64,000 nucleotides of DNA from Verrucomicrobiota bacterium (lineage in GTDB: Bacteria; Verrucomicrobiota; Verrucomicrobiia; Limisphaerales; JADJPG01), in the NCBI GenBank assembly GCA_016713365.1, contig JADJPG010000022.1, forward strand, positions 1 to 64,000, read 5' to 3'. A program made the position numbers and the translations under genes. Of the stretch, positions 33,905-42,317 are shown piece by piece. The notes below the pieces were generated by a model. The model saw only the letters and a program-made list of their open reading frames with translations. It did not search any database and had not been told where the DNA came from. Position 1 is the first letter of the stretch. The number at the start of each line of letters is the position of its first letter.

Positions 33905-34995
33905 ACAGCGTTACCCCGCGCGTTTTCATCGCTGCCACACGGCAGAACGACGGAAAAACCACGTCATCCCTCGGCCTGCTGGCGGCGTTGCAGAAGCGCT
34001 ATCCCCGCATCGGTTACATCAAGCCCGTCGGCCAGCGCTTCGTCGAAGTGGCCGAACACAAGATCGACGAGGACACCGTCCTCATGGACAGCGTGTATCA
34101 GCTGAACTGTCCGCTTGTCGACATGAGCCCAATCGCGGTGGAACCCGATTTCACCCGCAAATATCTCCAGTCGTCGAACCGCGACGCGTTGGTGAAAAAG
34201 ATCGAGAAGGCGTTCGACCGCGTCGCTTGGGAAAAGGATTTCGTCCTTTGCGAAGGTTCCGGCCACGCCGGGGTTGGTTCCGTTTTCGATCTGTCGAACG
34301 CACAGGTTGCCAAGGTCCTTAAAGCAAAGGTGGTCATCGTTTCCCGCGGCGGCATCGGCAAGCCGATTGACGAGGTCGCGCTAAACCAGGCGCTCTTTGA
34401 GAAGGAAGGCGTCGAGATCATCGGCGTCATCATCAACAAGGTGATCCCGGAGAAGATCGAGTTCGTCACCGAATTCGCCCGGCGCGGATTGAAGCGCAAG
34501 GGGCTGGATTTGCTGGGTGTCATTCCGCACCGCACCATCCTGTCGAGCCCGAGCGTCAACCTCATCCTCGAAGAACTCGACGCCGAGCTGCTGAACTCGG
34601 AGGTTCGCCTGCACAACATTGTGGACGACGTCGTGGTCGGCGCGATGGGAGTGAACAACGCGATGCGTTTCTTCAAGAACGGCGTGCTCCTGATTACTCC
34701 CGGCGACCGGGAAGACATCATTCTCGCCGCTGCTGCGAGCACCGGGTCACACAAGCAACCACAACTCGCCGGCATCGTGCTGACCGGCGGACTTCGCCCG
34801 AGCGAGAGCGTGATGAAGGTAATCCGCGGCGCGGGCTTCCCAATTCTGCTCGCGGATCAGGACAGCTACGAAGTCGCTTCGAAGGTTCACGACCTCACGG
34901 TAAAGACCCGCCCGGACGACACTGAGAAAATTTCCGTCATCCGCGATCTCATCGCGCAGTATGTCGACGTTGGCAAAATTCTGAAGGCGCTGTGA
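33901..34995 (+). CDS. BioD-like P-loop plus DRTGG-domain protein (Pta N-terminal part as separate gene)
   Basis: A 364-residue protein with a deviant P-loop (ATRQNDGKTTSSLGLL), a BioD/CobQ-like ATPase domain (GYIKPVGQR, FVLCEGSGHAGVGSVFDLSNA) and a C-terminal DRTGG domain (GDREDIILAAAA). This combination forms the N-terminal half of long Pta proteins, where it is thought to regulate activity. Its ATG overlaps the pta stop (ATGA), so the two products are probably made in equal amounts and interact. hisC follows 36 bp later. Confidence 0.88.
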   Translation: MNSVTPRVFIAATRQNDGKTTSSLGLLAALQKRYPRIGYIKPVGQRFVEVAEHKIDEDTVLMDSVYQLNCPLVDMSPIAVEPDFTRKYLQSSNRDALVKKIEKAFDRVAWEKDFVLCEGSGHAGVGSVFDLSNAQVAKVLKAKVVIVSRGGIGKPIDEVALNQALFEKEGVEIIGVIINKVIPEKIEFVTEFARRGLKRKGLDLLGVIPHRTILSSPSVNLILEELDAELLNSEVRLHNIVDDVVVGAMGVNNAMRFFKNGVLLITPGDREDIILAAAASTGSHKQPQLAGIVLTGGLRPSESVMKVIRGAGFPILLADQDSYEVASKVHDLTVKTRPDDTEKISVIRDLIAQYVDVGKILKAL

Positions 34996-35031
34996 TGCCG
35001 CCTCGCATTTGAAACGATCCCTGTTCGCACC

Positions 35032-36129
35032 ATGATTCCCCTGCCCCTCAATCCGTCTCTTGCCACGCTTCCCGTTTATCAACCGGGCCGGCCCATCGAA
35101 GAAGTCGCGCGCGAACTCAACCTCAAGGCGGAAGACATCATCAAGGTCGCTTCGAACGAGAACCCGCTAGGCCCATCGCCCGCCGCGGTGGCCGCGATGG
35201 AACGCGCCATTCACAGCCTGCACCTTTACCCGGACGGGAACGCATTTTATCTCAAGCAGAAGCTGGCGGCGAAACTGGGCGTGACGCCGGCGAACCTGAT
35301 CCTCGGCAACGGTTCAAACGAGATCATCGAGTTCCTCGGTCACGCACTGATGGCTCCGGGCACCGAGGTTGTCGTGTCGCAGTATTGTTTTGCCGTTTAT
35401 CCGATCGTCACCAGTCTCTTCGGCGCCAGTCTGATTGCCGTGCCCGCCGTGAACTTCGGGCATGATCTTGCGGCAATGGCCAAAGCAATTACGCCCAAGA
35501 CCCGCGTGGTTTTCGTCGCGAACCCGAACAATCCCACCGGCACTCTCATCCCGAGTGGCGAGATATTGAAATTCATCAAGGCGGTCCCGTCGCACGTTCT
35601 AATCGCGATGGATGAGGCGTATGTCGAGTTCCTCGACGAGCCGTGCGAACTGATTTCCATGCTGCGCAACGGACAGGCACCCAATCTTCTGTTGATGCGG
35701 ACATTCTCGAAAATCTACGGATTGGCAGGCCTGCGGCTTGGCTACGGCATCGGGCATCCCGAGTTAATCGCCGCGCTCGAGAAGATTCGGCAACCGTTCA
35801 ATATCAACTCGCTGATTCAAGCTGGCGCCCTAGCGGCGCTCGACGACGAGGAACACATCACCCGCACGAAGCGCAATAACTCCGAGGGATTGAGATTTTT
35901 CGAGAAAGCGTTTCTTGAACTGAAGCTGGATTTCGTTCCGTCGGCCGCAAACTTCATTCTCGTGAAGGTGGGCGACGGGCAGAAGATTTTCGCCGAGATG
36001 CAGAAGCTGGGCGTCATCGTCCGCCCCATGGGTGGCTACCAATTGCCCGAGTGGATTCGCATTTCGATTGGTTCACCCGTTGAGAATGAGCGTTGCCTCG
36101 CCGCACTCAAACGGGCGCTCGGTCGCTGA
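35032..36129 (+). CDS. hisC: Histidinol-phosphate aminotransferase
   Basis: A 365-residue class-I/II PLP aminotransferase with KVASNENPLGPSPAAVAAM at the N-terminus, ILGNGSNEIIEFLG, VVFVANPNNPTGTL, and the PLP-lysine in RTFSKIYGLAGLRLGYGI, followed by a C-terminal arginine in EWIRISIGSP. It converts imidazole-acetol phosphate to histidinol phosphate, though some members take aromatic amino acids. The other his genes are not nearby. It ends the pta cluster; a hairpin follows at 36216. Confidence 0.92.
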   Translation: MIPLPLNPSLATLPVYQPGRPIEEVARELNLKAEDIIKVASNENPLGPSPAAVAAMERAIHSLHLYPDGNAFYLKQKLAAKLGVTPANLILGNGSNEIIEFLGHALMAPGTEVVVSQYCFAVYPIVTSLFGASLIAVPAVNFGHDLAAMAKAITPKTRVVFVANPNNPTGTLIPSGEILKFIKAVPSHVLIAMDEAYVEFLDEPCELISMLRNGQAPNLLLMRTFSKIYGLAGLRLGYGIGHPELIAALEKIRQPFNINSLIQAGALAALDDEEHITRTKRNNSEGLRFFEKAFLELKLDFVPSAANFILVKVGDGQKIFAEMQKLGVIVRPMGGYQLPEWIRISIGSPVENERCLAALKRALGR

Positions 36130-36215
36130 AGAGGTTTCTTCCCCTCAACCGAGCTGGTGCTTCCACGGCCAGTGGCAGTGCCAGCTCGTCAACCTTCGCC
36201 TGTCCCAAAAGCGAA

Positions 36216-36241
36216 GAGACCGGGGACGAATCCCCGGTCTC
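36216..36241. terminator. Hairpin between hisC and the PA14 gene
   Basis: An 11-bp stem (GAGACCGGGGA with TCCCCGGTCTC) closes a CGAA loop in the gap between two convergent genes. A short T-run is present only on the minus side (CTTTT). A second, weaker hairpin pair (GTCTGC/GCAGAC) follows at about 36259-36280. Together they could end transcripts from both sides. Confidence 0.5.
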
Positions 36242-36305
36242 CATGCGTGCTAAATATGTCTGCTGTGTGCGCAGACAAAATTGCGCTTCAAAGCGCGCCG
36301 CGTGC

Positions 36306-39300
36306 TTATTGCTTCACGAGGCGGAAGAAGGCGTTGTTCGGCGTCGCTGGCACACTGACCCCACTGGCGCCGGCTTGCGGTGCCCAGGGGCCGGTAACAG
36401 CCGAGGCTTTCTCCAGCGAGAACGACGCGTCTGGCCAGGTCAGGACGATGTTGTTACCCGAGCGGGTCACTGTGAGCGGCGGAACACAGTTGCCAACGGT
36501 GGCCGTCAACTGCGCAGCGAAGATCGAGTCCGAGCTCGTCGCCGAGCTGGCGTGAACTTCCACCGCGAGCACGTTCTCACCGTAGACGAGACCGGTGATG
36601 GCCATTTCGGCCGGGCCTTCCACGGTGTGCGTGCCATCCGTCGGTTCCGGACCACTGGCGTTCGCCAACGTGGCGAAGGTAATAGCACCATCCGCCATGC
36701 GGGTACGGCGAGCCTCCACTCCGTTGAAGTAGTAGACGGCACCGTCATCCAGCACTTCCGTCAACTGCAGGCTCGTGATCGCGCGAGGATCAGTCCCCAG
36801 ATTGAACCGGATGCGGAAGTAGGTGGTGTTCGTGGCGGAACCGGCTGACGTCGCCGTGACGATTGCGGGCACTTGAGCGGCCGCAGGCTCGAAACCGAGC
36901 GGAGCGCCACCACTGAGCCACGCGGAGTCATCGAAGCCGGGCTGGCTCCACGAGGTGCCGAGATCCACTCCAGTGTCGTCGTAGCGCCAGGCGGCGTCGA
37001 GGGCGACGAGGACTTGCGGCTTGGTGAAGTTCACCGTCGTCGGATTCGGGTTCACCAGATTGCCAGCCGTATCAGCCGCACCATTGATGACGAGCGCATT
37101 GCGGACGCAATCTTCCACTGGCGCGGCGGCCACCAAGGTCACCACCGTGGGAGACGTGAGGGTTGCAGAGGTTGGGTTGGCGCCGTTGATGGTGTAGTTG
37201 CCAGCGATGGCGGCGGAGGCTCCATCGGCTCGCTGAACGTCACAGTGACGTTCACGCCAGCAGGGTCTGTCGAGGCGGACACCACTGTCGGACGGATCGT
37301 GTCAGCAGCGACGGAGAGGGTTGCTTCCGAGCTGGTCTCAGTGTTTCCACCGATGATCGAGATGCGGACGCTGAACTTCGCTCCATTATCACCCGAGCCA
37401 GCCGTGAAGCTGTAGGAGGACGAGTTCGCATTCGGGATTTCCACGCCGTCGCGCAACCATTGATAGCACTTGAAGGCATCGGAGCTGGTGGCGACCGAGA
37501 ACGTGGCGACCGTATTCGGAACGACGGAGGTGTCGGCCGGTTGCTGGGTAATGGTGAATGTGCCCGCTGCGTTGAGCGGAGCAGCCGGGAAACCGAGCAT
37601 GCTGCCGGGAATGGCGTCGTTGGGAGTCAGGCTCGCTGCCGCTGCGGACGGCGGGGCAACGCCTTCAGGCCCAGCCCAGACGTGGCAGTAATCGCCACCG
37701 CCGCCTTCTTTGTAGATGGCTTCGAGATAGTAGGCCTTGCCCGCTTCGAGGGCATACGGAGCTGACGCGTGTGAGCTGTAGGGATTGCAGCAGCCGGTTT
37801 CCTCTTGAATCTTAATTTTGCCACCTTCCCCGGGGCCGTTCGGGTTCAAGAAGAGCTGTCCAGCATCATCGCTGCTCAGGTAGAACACCCAGTTGCCGGA
37901 AGTGGGAGGAATGAACAAAGCGCGCATACGACCACCGAATTGCTCGTGAGTGTCGTCCGTGTAGGAATTGCGGGTTGAGAAAGTAGGCATGCGGAACGTT
38001 TCCCGCGGATTGTTCGGGTAGTTCGGATGGCCGGTCAGCAGGTTGATGGCTGTGCCAGCCGTGGAAGATGTGTCGAACGTTTCGAACAGGACACCGCCGC
38101 AGTCCGTGGGAACCCAGCTCGTGAATTGAATTTCGACTGGCACCATCGTATTGGGAACCAAATCGCTGACACCCTCGATGCTGATGGTGTACACGGTGCC
38201 CGGCAGCATGTCGTTCTGGTAGGTGATGGTGACACTAGTGCCTCCGGGGTTCAGCACCACATCAAGCGGTGAGTTGCCGTCGTTGAGGAAGTAGGTGAAG
38301 GGCTCCGTCGCCGTTTGCTGCTCTACGACTTCGTCGAAGTTAACGACCACGGTGTTGAAAGGGCCGGCCTGACTGACTCCCACCACCGTGGGGGGAGTGC
38401 TGTCCGACGTGAAGAGAACGGAGGCTTCGCGGCTGTCGATTTCTCCCACCGAGTTGCTGACGCGGCAGAAATACTTCCGGGTCACAGTGTCGGGCGACTC
38501 ATTGGTGATCTGCAGGGACGATGAGGTGGCGCCGTCGATCGGACTTCCGTCAACGAACCATTGATACGTTGGCGCCGGACGCCCCGTCGCTTCAGCCGTG
38601 AGAACTGATCCACGGAACTGCAGCAGCGTGCGGTTCGTCGGCTGATTCGCGTCCACAAAGACCGGGGCGAAAGGAACGATGGAGCTCAATTGCAGCGCGA
38701 ATGCGACATCAGAGCTGGTGGTCGAGGACTGGTGGAGTTCGACCGCGATCGTGTTGTCGCCTTGAACGAGCAGCGAGGTATCCAGATCTTGAGTATACTC
38801 GAAGCCTTCCACCACTACCGGCGGGAAACCTGCCGCGTCGTGATTGGCGCCGAGCGTGTCCCAATTCACTGGGTCCGGAGCTGCCACCGTCATCTTGCTC
38901 CGGAATGCCTCAGTGCCGTTGATGTAAACGACAATGCCGTCGTCATGCACCCACTTGGCTTCGAGAATCGAATTTGCCGCACCGTTAAAGGTGAAGTTTT
39001 TCCGGAAGTAAAACGTGACGCGATCAGACGCGGCCGCGATGCCGCGGTTCAGCGGAGTGAGGAATCCGTTGACGCCGCCGCTAAAGGGACGCCCGAGTCC
39101 ATCGTAAAGGCCGCCGCCGTCGTTACCGAACAACGCGGGGCCAGTTTTCCAACCCGGAGCGCTGTTGGTGTCGTACCCCGGCAATTGCCAACCCGTGCCG
39201 TGAAGGTTTTCTGTGGGAGTTGTGGCGTCGTTGTAGGCCCACAGGTTGGTCCAGCCGACTAGTGTTGTGGATTGAGCCGAACTGTCGACGGCCGTCGCCG

Positions 39301-39355
39301 CCAACCCGAGTATCCCCAGTGTGGCTGCGGATAGTTTGGACAGGAATGCACGCAT
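36306..39355 (-). CDS. Large secreted PA14/Ig-like protein (frameshifted)
   Basis: About 1016 residues when one missing base is restored at about 37218. The ATG at 39355 opens a signal peptide. Then come a galactose-binding-like module (WVHDDGIVVYINGTEAFR ... VELHQSSTTSSDVAFALQL), an Ig-like domain, a PA14-type region (about 420-570; RMRALFIPPTSGNWVFYLSSDDAGQLFLN), a second Ig domain, a bacterial Ig-like stretch at the break, and a second copy of the galactose-binding-like module. The end SLEKASAVTGPWAPQ ... AFFRLVKQ is a typical verrucomicrobial tail. At the break, VTVTFSEPME continues in the adjacent frame as ASAAIAGNYTINGANPT. Likely a surface or matrix protein. Confidence 0.82.
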
Positions 39356-39534
39356 AGTGCCCTTTCGTTTTAGTTTTGCCCCCAAGGTGCCATTCTGCGT
39401 AGGCATAACACATGCCCAAAAAACGGCACAGAAATGCACCGAGGCGCTAAGTTGCTGAGATGGCCGAAGTGAATCAACTCTTACTCAAAAAGGCAATTCT
39501 ATTCGCGTAACTTTCTGCGAAACCCAGTGTCTGC

Positions 39535-39828
39535 CTAGTTTGAGCCACCGAGGATCGATCCTGACCTCAGCCAGACAAAGGTGGCGCCTGTTCCCCCGTA
39601 AGCCTCCCCCGCGAGGGCGAAAGACGCCACGTCGGGATGTTTTCCGAGGATCGAATGAACCGTCTGGCGAATCTGCCCAATCCCCTTTCCGTGGATAATC
39701 CGAATCTCAAAGATTTGTTTCTCGCGGCACGCCTCCAGGTAGGCAATCACGACCTCCTTCACGTCTTGCGGCCGGAACGGATGAAGGTCCAGCACGCCAT
39801 CAATGGGAATTGGGATGGGTTCGGACAT
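39535..39828 (-). CDS. Small Smr-domain protein
   Basis: A 97-residue protein that is essentially one Smr (MutS2 C-terminal) domain: VLDLHPFRPQDVKEVVIAYL, the LDLH motif, then EIRIIHGKGIGQIRQTVHSIL with the HGKG motif and GGTGATFVWL at the end. Smr domains nick or bind nucleic acids. Its first 29 bp overlap the end of the YkgJ-like gene upstream, so the two are translationally coupled. Confidence 0.88.
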   Translation of the reverse strand: MSEPIPIPIDGVLDLHPFRPQDVKEVVIAYLEACREKQIFEIRIIHGKGIGQIRQTVHSILGKHPDVASFALAGEAYGGTGATFVWLRSGSILGGSN

Positions 39829-40201
39829 ATTCCTCCGGTCGCCCCGTGGCTTTGCTTACCAATTCGACGTAACGATCTAAATCCACAACCTGAGGCCGCG
39901 CATGACACTTCTGGTCAAAGCCCGGGAACCGCCACAGGTTCGGAAAATCGCGACACTGCTGAGGCTTGACCGACTGAACCGAGCACAGATTCCCTTCCAA
40001 AAAGACGCATTCCCCATTCGGCTTCTCCATGAGCGAAAGACCAAGTCGATCCCGCGTTAACCGGGTGAATCTTTGGATGAACTCCTCACCTGACAATCCG
40101 ATGGTGGCCGCAAGCTTCTCGATTTCATTCTCGCTAACCCGCACATCGCCGGGCCAGCGGCAGCAGGCCGTGCATCTCTGGCACTCGTAGTAAACTGGCA
40201 T
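39800..40201 (-). CDS. YkgJ-type cysteine-cluster protein
   Basis: About 133 residues from the ATG at 40201 (MPVYYECQRCTACCRW). Cysteines lie in ECQRCTACC, GECVFLEGNLCSVQSVKPQQCRDFP and KCHARP, the eight-cysteine pattern of the YkgJ (UPF0153) family that probably binds zinc or an iron-sulfur cluster. The function of the family is unknown. A longer frame to 40270 has no support. It overlaps the Smr gene by 29 bp. Confidence 0.87.
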   Translation of the reverse strand: MPVYYECQRCTACCRWPGDVRVSENEIEKLAATIGLSGEEFIQRFTRLTRDRLGLSLMEKPNGECVFLEGNLCSVQSVKPQQCRDFPNLWRFPGFDQKCHARPQVVDLDRYVELVSKATGRPEEYVRTHPNSH

Positions 40202-40280
40202 CGCGGAATGTATGTGCAGGCGCGACCGAATGTAAATGTTCCGCGCTGGCTCAGGCGCTTGGAGCGGCACGTCCCTTAAT

Positions 40281-40313
40281 GAAAAACCGGGGCGGATTGG
40301 CGTCCGCCCCGGT
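40281..40313 (-). terminator. Intrinsic terminator after the 40.4-kb secreted-protein gene
   Basis: A perfect 11-bp GC-rich stem (ACCGGGGCGGA at 40286-40296 with TCCGCCCCGGT at 40303-40313) with a 6-base loop. On the minus strand it is followed by a TTTTT run. It lies 40 bp past the corrected stop of the upstream gene. Confidence 0.85.
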
Positions 40314-40352
40314 ATTACTTTGCTCCCAGTTCAGCGTGTTCGACGGATACGA

Positions 40353-41884
40353 TTACTGTGCAACGGGCGCAGGTTTCGACATCCGGTAAAAGAAGCCCTC
40401 ACCCGAGAATGGTTCACCAATGTCCGGTAGGAGCGCCCATTGCGGCCGCCGATCTGTACCGGCGACGTTAAACCAGTCACCGGAAGCCAGATGTCGTCGG
40501 TCAGATTTCCCGGCGCATACTCGAAGTTGAAGCCGTCGTCCGGCAACGTCCAGTTCACCCAATACTTGTAACCAACGGGAACCGTCAAAATACCCGCGGG
40601 ATCGCCTGCCGCGATCTGCCAGGTGGCAGTGTCGAGCGAACCAGCGAATTGATCATCAATCGGCGTTGCGACGCCGCTGACCTGCAAGCGGGAAACGATT
40701 ACCGACTGGCCGATATTCGCCATTTGATTTGGCTGGCAGCCCACGTAGACATGCAAGGGATCAGCGAACTTGGCCGCCGCTTCAGCCGGAAGTGAGAAGC
40801 TTGCCGTCGCTCCGCCGGGCGCGGTCAGCGTAATGTCTGTGTCGTTATTGAAGGTCACACTCCAGGTGCCGTTCGGGCTCGGGGAGGTGACGGAACCCAG
40901 CGTGCCCTCTGCATAAGTCATGGCGTTTCCATTCGGGAGGTTGGTCTTGTAGCGGAACGAGGCGTAGCCCGTGCCATCCGCGCCATTGCCGATATCAAGG
41001 AAGATCACATTCGGCTCATTCCAATCCGGACTGTTTAACCACGTCGGGAGGCTGGAACCGGAGACGAGGAACAAGTGCGTCTGGAAGCCGGAATTTGCAG
41101 ACCCGGGATAGTTGGCAAGCGTGACCGAGTAGGTCACCGGCGTTCCAGTTCCCACCCAGGAGTAACCAGTGCTGGCTACGGTGTAGACGTTCTGCCGAGC
41201 ATATTGCGCCCCCGGCGCGCTGGCCACGAGCCGCAATCCCGGCGCGGCCTTCTCCATGCCAATGGTCGGCGGCGGCGGTGGTGCGACGTCCTGATTCGCA
41301 TTGAGCGTGACGTTATCCACCCAGATCGTGGAGGTTCCCGTAAAGCCATCCGCGGCACCCGACCAGATCTTGATCCAGAACCGTGCGATGGAATCCATTT
41401 TCGGCGTGGTCGGATCGAGCGGGACGCTGACGCGGTACCAGTTGCCTGCACTGGTGGGAACACCTACTCCTCCGAGAGCGATCTGCGAAAAATCCGACGG
41501 CCCCAAGCCGAACTCCAGCCATCCATAATCACCCGCCGGACGCGAGGGAGAGGTGGGATCGAAACGAATATCAAAGGTCAAGTTGGTGTAACCACGCCCA
41601 TCGACCGTCGACGGGAAATTGTACTGCGACGCGAATTGGTTGTCGCCGCCGTAAGCCGTGAGGTCAAAATTCACGATTAACTTCTGCGAGCCCGAATTCG
41701 CATCGCTGTCTGCATCCACCGCGGCGTCGTGCTCATACGTTTGAATGGCACCTCCCCACCAGCGACTGAAGGTCGATTCGCTGGCGTCGTTGAACTTATA
41801 GACAATCGTATCTGCGCCGATAGCCGGGAGTGAAACGCCCGCAGCCAGCAAAGAGGCCGCGAGGAGTCGATTCAGGATTTTCAT
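40353..41884 (-). CDS. Secreted protein with a carbohydrate-binding-like domain (frameshifted near the end)
   Basis: About 510 residues after one correction. The ATG at 41884 opens a signal peptide (LLAASLLAAGVSLPAIGA). The next 190 residues (YKFNDASESTFSRWWGG ... TIWVDNVTLN) look like a jelly-roll carbohydrate-binding domain, by pattern only. A second beta-rich domain follows (about 230-500). At 40436-40438 a CCC run seems to lack one base: GGRNG should continue as ALLPDIGEPFSGEGFFYRM and end SKPAPVAQ at 40353, a typical exported-protein tail. Without correction the frame runs to 40331 with an unrelated basic end. Confidence 0.75.
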
Positions 41885-42317
41885 GGTGAGGTCAGGGTGG
41901 ACAGGTTGGTACAAATGATTTTTGCCAAAGTATCGTGGTCAATGAATGAGCAGAAGTATGCGTCAGCCGGCGAATTACTCAAGTCGTGTATATTGATGAC
42001 AATCTCCTGCCCGCGAAGAGCTTTGCGCGAAACCATTTCGCAATACGATCGTTTCCTGGAAGTTACCTGTTTGAAATCTTGTGACACTTCTGTCACATTT
42101 GCCGCGCTTAACCCGCTCAGTCCCAAATCGCTCGCGCTGTTGTGTCGCGTCGAGGACCTGCGGACGGTGTGTCGGCTGTCGTACCTCGGGGTCACGCAGT
42201 TTCCACCCCAAAGCAAAATCCAGGCGGCGAGAGAGGCCGTTGGAAATTGCGACAGCCAGCGAATGCCTTGCTTCCTGCAATTTCCCAATCTTCCCTCGCG
42301 TCAACCGAACTAAATTT
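41885..42317. other. Intergenic region between two divergent secreted-protein genes
   Basis: This 433-bp gap has no convincing gene; the open frames in it are short and lack start sites or sensible composition. It holds a perfect inverted repeat at 42080-42097. No clear -35/-10 pair was found. It probably carries promoters for both flanking genes. Confidence 0.5.
42080..42097. promoter_or_regulatory. Inverted repeat TGTGACA-N4-TGTCACA
   Basis: A perfect 7-bp inverted repeat with a 4-base centre in the divergent promoter region of two exported-protein genes. The half sites resemble CRP/FNR-type TGTGA/TCACA, but the spacing between them is 8 bases and not the 6 of a CRP site. An operator is plausible; the factor is unknown. 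Confidence 0.45.

Noticed and set aside
36211..36300. Small RNA gene suggested by two consecutive hairpins
   Set aside because: No promoter-like sequence is visible and both hairpins fit a bidirectional terminator between convergent genes.
42080..42097. Canonical CRP site
   Set aside because: The TGTGA and TCACA halves are separated by 8 bases, not 6, so it is only recorded as a generic operator candidate.
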